A stretch of 64,000 nucleotides of DNA, taken from positions 564,107 through 628,106 of the forward strand of contig RPFO01000038.1 in assembly GCA_009746045.1 (NCBI GenBank), given 5' to 3'. The position numbers and the translations under genes were made by a program. A model generated the notes under the pieces. It saw only the letters and a list, made by a program, of their open reading frames with translations, searched no databases and was not told where the DNA came from. This document shows, piece by piece, positions 51,244 to 63,347 of the stretch; the stretch's first letter is position 1, and each line of letters starts with the position of its first letter. The stretch is from Mesostigma viride (lineage: Eukaryota > Streptophyta > Mesostigmatophyceae > Mesostigmatales > Mesostigmataceae).

Positions 51244-52948
51244 GCTGGGCAGCCGAAAGTTGCCTTCGAAACGTGACTATCTCCCCAATTCCTGCGACAA
51301 TTTAAGGTCACGAGCGAAGGCTGCTCGCCTGAATTACAGCTGTGAAGCAGGCAACACGGCTAACGTGTCAATTGTCGCGTCAGCCTCGAAGTTTTTTCCA
51401 TCCGGCTAAATATTGTATACCACGGTGATGCTGCGCCCAGAATTTTCCACATCAGCTTGCATCAGCAGACGGGCGGCGGGCCAGCTCGCATAGTGACATG
51501 TAAGTAGAGGTGGGGAGCCGTCAGGTGTACTACCTCCCGGCTCCGACGTGGAAAAAATCTTTAGGCCATCAACGTACGTGGCAATAGCTATGCTGACAAT
51601 GATTCCACTCAAAATTCCTGGCAAAAAGTGGTGTCTAGTAGATTCGGCATCCGTGGAAATGCTAGCAAGATCTGGGGCTGGGGAGCTCCGCCTTGCCTGG
51701 TCCGTACTCCGTAGCTTTTATTACTCCCGCCCTGCTCCTGCGCGCCCGTTCGCTTCACTTTTTGGCGCCCCTCATTGTCTGGTTGTGCTCCGTCGGGCGT
51801 CATGTCATTTGCATGTGGGGAACGAAGAGGCACCGGGCACGTGTTCGCGTCACATCACTCAACAGTCAGCCTTCGGCGTTCGCCTAGATGGCGGCCTGAA
51901 CAACCAAAGTTCGGACTTTCGGACTTCGGAGGATTTGTGTTTCGTGCTTTCTTGGGAGCGCGTGGTTGGGGGGCGACGCCGCGACGGCAGCCGGCATCAG
52001 GCGTGAGCCATGCAATCAGGGCTGAGGGCGGGCAAGTGGCAACCAACTTGTCTCCACTTGTGCGCACACGTGTGGACCAAACAGGCCTAACTGACAAAGG
52101 CGGGCGGGAAAGGCCCGAAAAAGAGCCAAGAGGCCCCGAAAAAGACTACAACGCGCGCAGCAAGGCGCGCTCTTCAAAATTACCAATCGGCGGCAGCGGC
52201 AGCACGTTTTTGTGCCATGTGACAGCATACGACAGAACTGGATCAGTGGTCGATGCCAAACTGATCCATACTCCATACTTACCCAGGCGGCCAGGCCATC
52301 CGCCATACCCAGGCTATTTGCTCTCGATTTGCTTGTTTGATAGTTGATACCTATTACCTGCTGCGATTTTCACTATTCGGAATGAACGTATATTTGTTAT
52401 TATTAGCTCCCAAAAAATTAGCTAGAGACGATTCACGAGACTCACGGGAGTCCAGTCACCCCTGATCAGTCGAACCTGTTGATGAGTGATCGTAATTAAT
52501 TTCTTGAACTCCGTCACAACAATTCCACGAATAAAATTGTGATATCATGCCGGCCAGAAACGTGACGACTCACAACCGACAAGGCAGGGACGATGAATCA
52601 ACTTTTCGTCATCAGTAACTAATAGCAATATACCTATTATGGCTAATCAGTGATTGGGAGAGTACGTTGTGAGTATAGGGGGCACTGGCCATTGCGCTGC
52701 GAGCTTTCCTGTATGAGCGGCTTATGACAATGATGTTAGGTAATGGGTAGCTGAGAACCAAACCGGAATATGGTCAGGACTGCGATTGCCTGTAACATGG
52801 GAATTTGTCAGTATAACCAATAGGCGCCGGAATATTCTTTCGTCATTCCTCGTGTTGACAAGTTAGTATATAGAAGCAGATGTGTTATTCCTAGAGTATC
52901 TGGTGTGCGTACATAGCTCGTTTCGCACAAGGCGGATCCTAAGGTGTA
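51244..52948. other. Divergent intergenic region between the lipase and the small conserved gene
   Basis: 1.7 kb with no supportable gene; overlapping open frames of up to 190 codons have no known motif. Presumably holds two promoters. Confidence 0.5.
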
Positions 52949-55900
52949 ATGGCTGGACTTGTGTCTGGGGCTTACGCCAGCGATGACGACGGCGTTTGGA
53001 GCGACAGTGACAACATCCCGCTGCCGAAACACGAGCATGAAGTCGCCGATGAGAATGAAGAAGACGTTCCGGAACCATTGGAGGAACCCCAGGCAGTTGC
53101 GCGCGTATCCGCTAGCAAGGCGACTGACAGCGGCCTACCTTCGCCCGGAGATTTCTTTGCCAAGGCAAGTTGATAAGAGTCAGTGTCCGAAATTAGCAGG
53201 TATTCTACATGCCGAGTGTTGTTGTTGGGGGAAGCAAGAACCGTGCACGTTTGCTAAGGAAATCGCTGCACGGATGGTGTAGACTGCCAATTGCAGCTAT
53301 GAAATGATTTTATCTTTCCCTTTCACATGGATTGGTTAGAAACCCAGTGCCTTGTGTTGCTCTCGCCAATCTCGTGACGTTTGCGCGTATCGCGGGCCGG
53401 TGCAGTCCACCAGATTCTTTTCCGTGCATCAACCCTGTTGTGCGTTTCCAGTGTTGGTTTCCTTCTGCTGCTTTTGGTGCTCTTTGGTGTTTCCAGAAGC
53501 GCCCGAGTGCATTGGATTGTGGGGCAGCTACTGGGGGGTGTGCGGGATCCCTGGGCCCAGCCACAAGCCTTGCATGCCAGACTGAAATTCTGCAAGACTA
53601 GAGAGCTAGACCTTTATGAAATGGATTCCACTTGTACACGAGGGGTTTGTAGAGTTGTAAAGAACTAATCAGAAAGCATGCTTGTGGGCCATTTTTGCGG
53701 TAAACGTGTATATTACTAATTACCTGCTGGGCCTGCCATTAGGCGGCCTGATGTATTTTGGGGATGCCGCATGGACAGCCCTCAGTTGAAGCTATCATTT
53801 GGGGGGCTGGCGGGCTTACGATGGCGCCCGTAGGGTACAATTCCTATGCCTCATGTCTCACCTCACGCTGGTGTTGAAACCCGTCTCATGTCAGTTGCAA
53901 TGCTCATGTGCGCGCCACATGCAACACCCCGCCACTACCCCGCCCCTGCATGTGCAATGCTACCCCCCCCCTGCAGGTGAAAGGCCCCCCCTCGTTCCTC
54001 ACGCCGGCCGCAACCGCCCCTTTGGCCGCCATCCCGGTCCACCACCGTCGACAGGTGGAGGCGGCGGCGGAGGCCAAGGCCAAGGCGCCCATACGAACGG
54101 AGGCCCCTTCCTGTGCGTGCTGCGCTTATTCACATTCATACGACACTTATTCGATCCGCTCCCTCACATGATGCACTCACATGATGCGGTCACATGGCGC
54201 GCTCGCACAACGTACTCACATGCCACGCGCGGAGATGGTCGATGTTCTCGCACGGCACACTAGTCTGGAGGGTTCAGGGCCGGTTGGGTGGGCGGGCACA
54301 TGGGTGTTGATGTGAGGAACGGGGATGGAGGCCTAGCGGGGCTTTAGCAGCAACCGTGATCACAGGCTAGCGGGGCTTTAGCAGCAACCATGATCACAGG
54401 CTAGTGGGGCTTTAGCAGCAACCATGATCACAGGCTAGCGGGGCTTTAGCAGCAACCATGATCACAGGCTAGCGGGGCTTTAGCAGCAACCATGATCACA
54501 GGCTAGCGGGGCTTTAGCAGCAACCATGATCACAGGCTAGCGGGGCTTTAGCAGCAACCATGATCACAGGCTAGCGGGGCTTTAGCAGCAACCATGATCA
54601 CAGGCTAGCGGGGCTTTAGCAGCAACCATGATCACAGGCTAGCGGGGCTTTAGCAGCAACCATGATCACAGGCTAGCGGGGCTTTAGCAGCAACCATGAT
54701 CACAGGCTAGCGGGGCTTTGGCAGCAACCATGATCACAGGCTAGCGGGGCTTTGGCAGCAACCATGATCACAGGCTAGCGGGGCTTTGGCAGCAACCATG
54801 ATCACAGGCTAGCGGGGCTCTGGCAGCAACCATGATCACAGGCTAGCGGGGCTTTGGCAGCAACCATGATCACAGGCTAGCGGGGCTTTGGCAGCAACCA
54901 TGATCACAGGCTAGCGGGGCTTTGGCAGCAACCATGATCACAGGCTAGCGGGGCTTTGGCAGCAACCATGATCACAGGCTAGCGGGGCTTTGGCAGCAAC
55001 CATGATCACAGGCTAGCGGGGCTTTGGCAGCAACCATGATCACAGGCTAGCGGGGCTTTGGCAGCAACCATGATCACAGGCTAGCGGGGCTTTGGCAGCA
55101 ACCATGATCACAGGCTAGCGGGGCTTTGGCAGCAACCATGATCACAGGCTAGCGGGGCTTTGGCAGCAAGCATGATCACAGGCTAGCGGGGCTTTGGCAG
55201 CAACCATGATCACAGGCTAGCGGGGCTTTGGCAGCAACCATGATCACAGGCTAGCGGGGCTTTGGCAGCAACCATGATCACAGGCTAGCGGGGCTTTGGC
55301 AGCAACCATGATCACAGGCTAGCGGGGCTTTAGCAGCAACCATGATCACAGGCTAGCGGGGCTTTGGCAGCAACCATGATCACAGGCTAGCGGGGCTTTG
55401 GCAGCAACCATGATCACAGGCTAGCGGGGCTTTCAATAGCCGCGCCTGGAATAGCCGCGCTTGGAATAGCGCTGGCATGGCCTCCCCTATGGCTGGGAGA
55501 ACACGCACCACGCCCTGGTCGGTTATTGGGTCGTGGACGCAACAACAGGCCAGCACGCGCACCAACAGAAATCGTGGCCACGCGGCCTTGAAAATTATGA
55601 ATTGGGGGTTGTAGACAATGCATCACCGATGCAGCTCTTGTTATAATCATCCGGGGCACAACCAATCTAATAAGAATTGTAGCCCTTCATTCCCTGTTCA
55701 TAGCATGGCGCTGCCTTGTGTGTTTTATTCATGAGCTGCGAGCGGTTCCATGCCAACGTTGTGGTTCTGGCGGGGAGACCGCATCGGTGTTGGGTTCTTT
55801 GCGACCGCAGGCGGTTCCTCATTAGGCGTTATAGAACATCTCCGTAGCCCAGGGCAGGTATGTCGGTATGTGACGACTGACAAGGTACGCCTAACAGCCG

Positions 55901-57978
55901 CTACCTTGGTCTCTTGTATCCCCGCGACAGGTCATTAGAACTCTTATCGGGTTGTCCGTGTGTCTGTCATGTCCCCGCTTGCCTCCCAGCCACCAATCAC
56001 CTTGGTCCTGCTTGTATGCACAGCGCGCCATTGCCCCTCATCAACTGCCCATCCATCCCCGAGAGAAAACGCCGCTTGCATGGGTTACTGACCAGCAAAA
56101 GCGTAGCCTGCTTGTACGGAGGGGACACGCATTCGCCTGGTCATCACTCCCTTGGGGGTAGTTTAAAATAAGGGCGATCCTGCGTTCCGCGCTACCAAAT
56201 GGCTTTGCGTCGGCTCATTCTGCGGCTTGTGTGTGCGTGCTGGCTGCCCTGGTGGAGCAGCCGCGATGGTGGAGGCCAAGCCGCAGTTGCGCAAGAGAGA
56301 TGAAGACCGAGACGTCACTGTGGGGCCGCAGGTGGTCGCGCCACCTGCCTCCCTGCGCGCCAAGTGAGTGCTGCTAGAGCTATTGTAGCCAGTGAGTGCT
56401 ATGGCTATTGTAGCAGGTGAGCGCTGCGGCTTCGCTCGGCAACGGTTTCCAGTTTCTTTTACAGTGGCCACGATGGGGTGGTGCACGATGCCCACTGGAG
56501 CATGCGGTGCTCAGTGGAAGGCATGGCAGTTACCAGTGCCATCCAACTACCCACTTGGATTACCCACTGTCGTCTTGTACTGTACAGACACAGTCACATG
56601 GGTGGCTCACCCTGACCCGTGAGATAGGCCTCGACGGCCATCCCTGCCATGGACACAAGGGGCCAGCGATCGCCAGGTGTCCATCCAGCGGGGAAAATAA
56701 TGGTAATCTGCGTACTTTGTGGTCATCGGATAGCAGCAGCTCTTCTGTTTGGATGTAGAGGCTTGTTGTTTGTTGGTGCCTAGCTACAGCAATAGCTGAC
56801 GTCACAGGGCCGATGATCAGTAAGTTTGGCAATCGCTGATGTCACAAGGCGGATTAGCAACAGGTGTCCCAACACAGACTCCCAGGCCAGGCCAGCACGG
56901 GCTGCAGGGAGGGGAGCCACATGGCTGGTGAGCGCATGGGGTCTTGTGCGTCCCCAGTTTGGTTATTCTGTTGCAGGTACGCGGGCATCTGTTGCAGGTC
57001 CCGCCAAGGGTCCTTCTTCCAAATGTTTCGCTGCTTGTGCTGGCAGATGCTCGTGGTTTTGACGGTGGTGGTGTTGGTGGCGGCGGGTTCTTTTGACGTG
57101 GGGGGTGATAGAGGCAGCATCAGCATGGCTCATTCCCCCGGGTAAAAAATTGTGTCGGCCGTACGAACCTCGTGTTTAGGGTGTCGTGAACACACATATT
57201 TGTGCTTTTCTCCGCTTCTTGTCCCATGTGCTGGCATTCCACCACCTCGGCCCCACAGTTTGGCTTTTAAAGATCATGATTACTGTACCTGAGGGTTTGA
57301 GGGGTGGCCCTGAGTAAAGGATCGATACGTGAGGCTGGACATGGCCAGCCTGCATGCCATGTCGGACGGAGGAGGGAAGAGAGCTATCCAGCACGTATGT
57401 GGCTGCGTGTGGTGCTCCCTTGATGCTCACCTGGCGGTATAATCTGATCGCTACATCGCTGAAACCATGTTCTTGGTGGGTTCTAGATGATGAGGCACCG
57501 TTTTGGCCGCTATCTATCTGTGGCGAGCATTAAACGCAGGATGGGTTCACAGCATTGCCGGGGCAAATTTTGCGGGCTGTTCCTCGTAAACCGATCAGGG
57601 AGGGGTCGCCCTTCGACTCCATAGCATGGAACCCACGGGTCACTATACCAGTCTCTATAACAGTTGGGTGGTCGCGTTGCGAAGGTATACACCCATGAGT
57701 CATCAAAGCATTCAGGGTATATAAACCCCTATCTGCGTTGCCAATGTCGCCAAGGCATCCAGCAGGCATTGAAAACAGGGTTTTCTTTGCTGCCCTATGC
57801 TGCCTTCTCCGTTTGTACCCTTTGCGCTTGCAACAGGCCTGTGCCCAAACATGCCCGCACGGAGGAGGAGAAGGCCACCATCAAAGACAAGGAGCGCCTC
57901 AAGCGCATGAAGGGGCAGAGCACGCACGCGACTTGGAAATCAGAGACAGAGATGCAGCTGCGGCAGACTTACGACTGA
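52949..57978 (+). CDS. Conserved small acidic/basic protein of unknown function, four exons, one GC-AG intron
   Basis: Exons 52949-53164, 53977-54112, 56261-56363, 57837-57978; 198 aa. The N-terminal half is acidic (AYASDDDGVWSDSD, DENEEDVPEPLEE), followed by LPSPGDFFAK joined to VKGPPSFLTPAATAPL, then MVEAKPQLRKRDEDRDVTVG and a basic C-terminus KATIKDKERLKRMKGQSTHA then TWKSETEMQLRQTYD, stop. The same layout and C-terminal KDKE-KRMKGQS-HATWKSE block occurs in an uncharacterised plant protein I remember; the LPSP-x-FF...FL-P block loosely resembles human C1orf52 (UPF0690). Intron 1 uses donor AAG|GCAAGT; phases and family sequence agree across it. Intron 2 (2.1 kb) contains the 34-bp satellite. 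Function unknown; the composition suggests a nuclear protein, which is inference. Confidence 0.8.
54329..55434 (+). repeat. 34-bp minisatellite, about 32 copies
   Basis: Unit CAGGCTAGCGGGGCTTTGGC plus AGCAACCATGATCA. The first third of the array carries CTTTAGC, the rest CTTTGGC with one reversion near 55329; one unit has a C to G change (GCAAGCATG) near 55170. No spacers, so not a CRISPR array. Confidence 0.97.
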
Positions 57979-58377
57979 TACTATTGAGAGCACAGGAGAC
58001 ATGACCTGTGCGGTGACTTGAGCATTGTAGTAGGGCATTCATCCCTTCCGCCAGCACATAATGTGCATGGCAGATGGACAGATAAGGGTGCTTCTGCAGA
58101 CAAGCGTGGGCAAGTCTCGAGGAATCCAAATGTGCGATGTGCCCAAAATTGAGTGTTGTTTGGGGGGGGGGGGGGACCTTGGCGCTGCAGCTTAATCTCA
58201 CTTGGCCGCATGCCATGTAGCATGCATAGTTGGCAACAAAATGGGCTTTGTTATTCAGATGAGGTTCCGCTTCTTTCACCACCGAAAGCTAGGAACTGAG
58301 TGGGCATATCAGATAACACACCGGAGCTTTGTGGAGATCTGCAAACCCATGCACATGATGGCCGCAACGCTCGACAC

Positions 58378-58735
58378 CACAAGGCCCGCACCTTCAAAGA
58401 ACAGCTTGTAGAGGACATGGGGGGGCTAGGCCTCTCCGTGATTTGGACCAAGATGATGGACAAGGCCAAGTGGGCCCAGGTCATAGGGGATCGACAACGA
58501 CCCCCCCCCCCCGTGAGGAAGCGCCCGCGTGTTTGCAAACGCGGGAAGCACGCTGGACAGGACCCCTAGGGTAGAGAGCTTAGATATGACAGAGTTGGCT
58601 TGATGATGTAGGTAGACTAGACCGGTAGGATCAGAATAGACCGGTAGGATTGCGTGTCCCCATCCATCCATCCATCCATCCATCCATCGGGGTTAATGCT
58701 CCGTGACTCCCCAACGGGAGCACGAGTTTCATTAC
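58378..58735 (+). mobile_element. LINE family A 3'-end copy (A3)
   Basis: 5'-truncated copy covering ARTFKEQLVEDMGGLGLSVIW and the 3' UTR with CATCC repeats and the CTCCGTGACTCCCCAACGGG hairpin. It carries one 4-nt palindromic insertion (GATCGA at 58489-58494) relative to A2. Confidence 0.85.
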
Positions 58736-59142
58736 TTGCACGTGATCGACATGTACTGCTCGGCGGACACATGGTCGGCCAATCACAACTTGTGAGCTAG
58801 GCAATCACAACTTATACATCAACGAGACAACAATATTGTTGCAATATTCCTATGATGTTCCGGACAAGATGGAGACGCGGTGCGCAGTGGTGTGTCCATT
58901 AATTAGTTTACCAGTGTCAATGAGACAACCGGAATGTCAACTGTCACTGTAAATAACTAATTTATTAATTAAACACGTCCTCTAGGTTTGTACGTCACAC
59001 TACAACCATGGATTCCAGCCGTGGTCAACCTGCCTACTTCGGCGATACTAGAATATCCCGTAGGTCCGTGCGTATAGTACTCCTGCGTAGGTCTAGTGGT
59101 GAGTCATCTTCTATAGATTCAGCAATATCGGGCATATTGGCC

Positions 59143-59290
59143 ATAATTTCAATGCACACGGATACACATTTCCATCACCATTCATCTTCATCATCCTGAA
59201 CGACTCGAACACGCGGACAAGATAACGGCAGGCTTGAGCTACCATGGTCCGGATTCTCCCGATTTCTGGCCTGCGCTGGTTGTCTCCTTG
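59143..59290 (+). mobile_element. Family D insertion with 9-bp target duplication
   Basis: 148 bp ending TGGTTGTCTCCTTG; ATATTGGCC at 59134-59142 and 59291-59299. Confidence 0.9.
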
Positions 59291-59522
59291 ATATTGGCCC
59301 CCCTCTCCGGTAAAGAGGTTTTTCGCAGTTGGGCTGTTTGGAAACGTTAAGTGAGATGCGGCCTTCGGATCGGGAGACTCACACAGCCGCGAAATCATGC
59401 CAAAGGTCAGGACTATGTTCGATTCCTTGCTGGTAGCTTCTAGGCTTTCTTACTTTCTGTGTTCCGCGGAATCTCAGATCTGGGCAGCTAGCGTTTTCAC
59501 GTTTGTTGCTTTCTGACGATGA

Positions 59523-59770
59523 CGTGCCCCCGTTGGGGAGTCACGGAGCACCGCGGAGTGCTTTTAATCCCTGCATGTATATCAAAGAGACAACCAGCGC
59601 AGGCCAGAAATCGGGAGAATCCGGACCATGGTAGCTCGAGCCTGCCGTTATCTTTTCTGCATATGTATATATGCACAACAGGTTAAGAAAGGGCAGAGAC
59701 CCCCTTTCTCCTTCATGCATGCCAGAGGCATGCCACAACAGCAATCGGACATGGTAGACGATCCGGCAAA
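59523..59770 (-). mobile_element. Family B element split by a family D insertion
   Basis: Minus-strand family B, interrupted at 59581-59656 by 76 bp of the family D 3' end. Flanks CTGCATGTAT (59571-59580) and CTGCATATGTAT (59657-59668) are an imperfect target duplication. The nesting shows family D moved after this B copy. Confidence 0.82.
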
Positions 59771-59804
59771 TTCTGTGGGCCGGTGCAATAATTAATTAAT
59801 TACA

Positions 59805-60039
59805 CTCGTGCTCCCGTTGGGGAGTCATGGAGCACCGAAAGTGCTTTTAATCCATGTGTGTGCACAACAGGAGAAAGGGCAGAGACCCCCATTCTCCTTC
59901 ATGCCAAAGGCATGCATGCCACAGCTGCAATCGGACACACTAAACGGTCCAATAATCCGGTGCAATCAGACCCGCGTACGTGAGCATATCATAGCATGGA
60001 GCGTGGGCAAGCAAGCGGAGCATAGCTAGGGCGTAGCAT
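59805..60039 (-). mobile_element. Family B short element
   Basis: Minus-strand copy next to a family D copy; 3' hairpin GTGCTCC...GGGAGCAC and an ATTAATTA tail at 59791-59805. Confidence 0.75.
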
Positions 60040-60400
60040 CAAGGAGACAACCAGCGCAGGCCAGAAATCGGGAGAATCCGGACCATGGTAGCTCGAGCCT
60101 GCCGTTATCTTGTCCGCGTGTTCGAGTCGTTCAGGATGATGAAGATGAATGCATATCGATGGAAATGTGTATCCTTGTGCATTGAAATTATGGCTGGCTT
60201 ACGTGTAGAGCGACTATAGATGACCAGCTAGACGGTGGGGCCGGAAACAGCATGCTTGATCAGGGCGTGTGTTTCGAGCCTAACTGGCCGGGAGTGTCTA
60301 GTGGTGAGCACCATTGCTGCGATCGCTCTCCCATCATTTACGAGGAAATAGGTACCGCAAATGGAAAACCACTGAAAAGACCTGTCTAGCTAGTGAGTAG
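60040..60400 (-). mobile_element. Family D 3' region copy
   Basis: Matches 26279-26625 with several short insertions (for example GGTACC near 60350 and GCATATCGAT near 60152). Confidence 0.8.
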
Positions 60401-60562
60401 CATGGCTGGCTAGTAGTTATAGGGCTTTCTAGATTAGATTAGCTTAGAGTCAGATTAGTTCGGTTTCGCGGCTTCGCCCACAGGTCCATCCATCCAGCAA
60501 GGGAATATGTGCTACATGATCTGGACCAATGGAGTCATGTTATAATTTAATTTAATCTTTTT
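60401..60562 (+). mobile_element. Family C LINE 3' UTR copy
   Basis: Matches the 3' UTR at 43600-43741 (TTCTAGA, GCGGCTTC, ATGTGCTACATGATCT) and ends with a TTTAA-type tail. Stem ACATGA/TCATGT at 60514-60519 and 60535-60540. Confidence 0.8.
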
Positions 60563-60894
60563 AATGGCTGACTGTACTAATGCTAAGTTAAGATAAGGCC
60601 ACGGCTGGTTGTGTACCGTGCGTTAGCGGTGCACGTGACTAGATATGGTGGCAAGGCTAGGCATTGCTGACATTCTAGGCATGGCTAGACTGTCACTGTA
60701 GCGGGCTCGATCGATCCAAATCGCTTACATATGACTGTGCACAATACTAACCATTCTGAAACTAGCTCGAAGGCCTGGAATCTGGAGGATCAATCGGACC
60801 ACGCGGGTTCCAAGCCTGCCATTAGATTATGTTAATTGCGTTTGTATATGTTGTCTCATTTATATTTTTAGTCGTCTCACTTCATATTTTGGAG

Positions 60895-60990
60895 CATTCA
60901 GATTGCAGATAATTTCAGGCTCAAGCTACGTACCATGGTCCGGATTCTCTAGATTTCTGGCCAGACTGCACTGCTGGCTATTTCCTTGAT
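60895..60990 (+). mobile_element. Diverged family D 3' end
   Basis: Matches CCATGGTCCGGATTCTC and the terminal block with substitutions; ends GGCTATTTCCTTG. Carries ACGTAC at 60928-60933 where other copies have AC. Confidence 0.65.
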
Positions 60991-63347
60991 ATTCACACTA
61001 TTGCTGTCATGATCATGCTTACCGGACTTCTAGTTTGGTCGCAAAAAATTACACTAGGGCGCAATTAGTACACAAATTAACGCCCTACAGTAACCACCAC
61101 CCTTGGCAATGCGTACTGTGGTACCTACACTCCAAAGATCCTAACATGTTTCTATATCCCCCACCCCACGAGCATTCCCAGTCGGCTAGGGAACTCACGT
61201 ACAACTTGTCGGAGTATATATGAGTAAGTATCTGTACACTGGATATACAGAGGGAAGCCCTAGCATCGAGATCTACAATAAGTCAGTACAGCTGACCCTT
61301 ACTGGTACTGAGTAGACGATGTGAAAACGTGCTGAGAATCCTCATTAACGTTCTCCCAAGAAGACACCAACTGCATGGAGAGTTTGATTTTCGGGCATCG
61401 ACCATGCTGCGACACTCGATGACATGACAGGACCAGGACAGGACTGATCAGGACTCGGATCCGGGCGCCATGCTCAATAGGCATCCCGCAGGCACACGCG
61501 TCATGCTGCCAACCACGCGTGACGCATGCCGATATCAGTACCGGGTGTACGAAGGTGCGTATAAGTTACCCTTGACTCTTGAGATATGGAAGTGGGCAGG
61601 GTTTAGAGGGGAAGACAAGAAGAGGAAGAAAGCCGCATGGTGTATAAAGGAGGCAGGAGATTGAGGGAGGCATGGGCTGTTAGTCAAGAACTGAAGGGAT
61701 CCCCAAAAGTTTCCCGTAATCCTGGTCGACCACTACTTAGTCGACCACAGCCGCCACGGCAAGGAATCCATTTAAAGGGGGCGTTTGCTTTCACTAGTAC
61801 TGCTCGTAAAGAGCACACCTGAATGGATACTATGTTGGTATGGATCCCAGGGATTTCAAAGGCTGGTTGTCTCATAAAATTACTTTAGGACCGACAATCT
61901 CTTGGAAAAAATCCAAGTTTCCTTTTAATTTGTAAGACAATTTTGGCGTTCACTGTCCCGGCTGCGCGATTGCCGGCCATCCACAGGGTCCTAGCGGTAT
62001 CAGATAGATAATTTTTTTGGCTAGTTACATGCGCAAGATGATAGCACACAATCAATACTACTCCGATTCCGTGACCATGGCAGCACCTTGTAAATAATTG
62101 AATTGGCCTGTTGCAGTGATGCCCATTGCCATGCCAGTGATGCCAGCACGTTGACTGCCAAGACGTGCCAACAAGCGCGGTCACTGATCACGCAGGATCA
62201 CGCATACCTAGGACCCTTGACCAGCCTTGAACCCTGCTTTGACTGGCAATTAGCGCGGCAAGCTGCGGCAAGCCTGCGGCAACTCCGGCGGCAAGGCCTG
62301 TTTCCCGCGCAGACTCGTGGGCCGGGCCGACGTCCGACTTCGCTTAGTTACTACAGTAGTGCGGTGGTGCGGCTGGTGCCCCGAAACCCCGCACTCCACC
62401 CCGCACAACAGAGTTTGCATTCATCTGAGAGTTTGTACTGTACTTTGTACTGTACTGTACGAGTTCGCTGGTCCCTCTCGGGTCCAGTGAGACAACCTCT
62501 ATAAGTGCTGATTGACCCAGCCAGTCGGTCAGTTGATTCCCACGCCGGTTACCCATCCTCCGGGCGGGCTCCGGCACGGCGGCCACAACGATGCGTGCTT
62601 TGCAAGTCGCTCATTCAGGGAGTCCTAAACGTTCCAGGCCTGAGCTGGAAATCACGCGCAACCGTGATAGACATGAACGTGTCTTCGAAAGGCCGACATG
62701 CACTGATGGATTGATTTGATGAGACTTTCCACTTGGCCGGTTGTCCTTAATCCAGTGTACTGTCCTATCTACACGAATTGCTCAGGAGAATTCCCAATTC
62801 TTCGTATTATAAACCACAGGCAACCATGCCATCATGCGAGTATCAGGCGAGTATGATAACGAGAAGATTGACTGCTGGTGAGATCGACATTATTGCAATT
62901 CATGCGAGTGTGTGATACCAGCTGTTTTTACGAGGACGTAGCGAATTATAGTCTGCCAGCAACTAAGTACAATTGCAAGAAGCTGGGCGTTGAACGGGCA
63001 ATATTATATATTATTAGTTATACCGCGCGACTCGATCGATCGACCACAGCCTGATCCATTACATCAATGGCAATTAAGTACTTTCAGTATAACGTTCATG
63101 TCTTCCCCCGGCCGCCATACGGATGCCAGCACGCATGCGCACGTAATGCTACGTACAAGGAGTTGCACGGCATGGATAGCTAGCTAGCTAGCTGGCCGAC
63201 TTGCAGGGAGACTAGTAGGCCGTCTGCGCGACGTATAACGTACTGCACGATCCAGCTGCAGACCTGGCGACCCCGGGTGCAGGCCGATGCCGCCTGCGGC
63301 CAAGACGTCTTTGATCTAGAGCACGACGTGGGACTTCAACGAGCGCA
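60991..63347. other. Intergenic region upstream of the right-edge ORF
   Basis: No gene supported. Short tandem palindromes occur, such as AGCTAGCTAGCTAGCT near 63178 and CGATCGATCGA near 63035. Confidence 0.5.

Noticed and set aside
54329-55434. CRISPR-like array
   Set aside because: 34-bp units are contiguous without spacers, in a eukaryotic intron.
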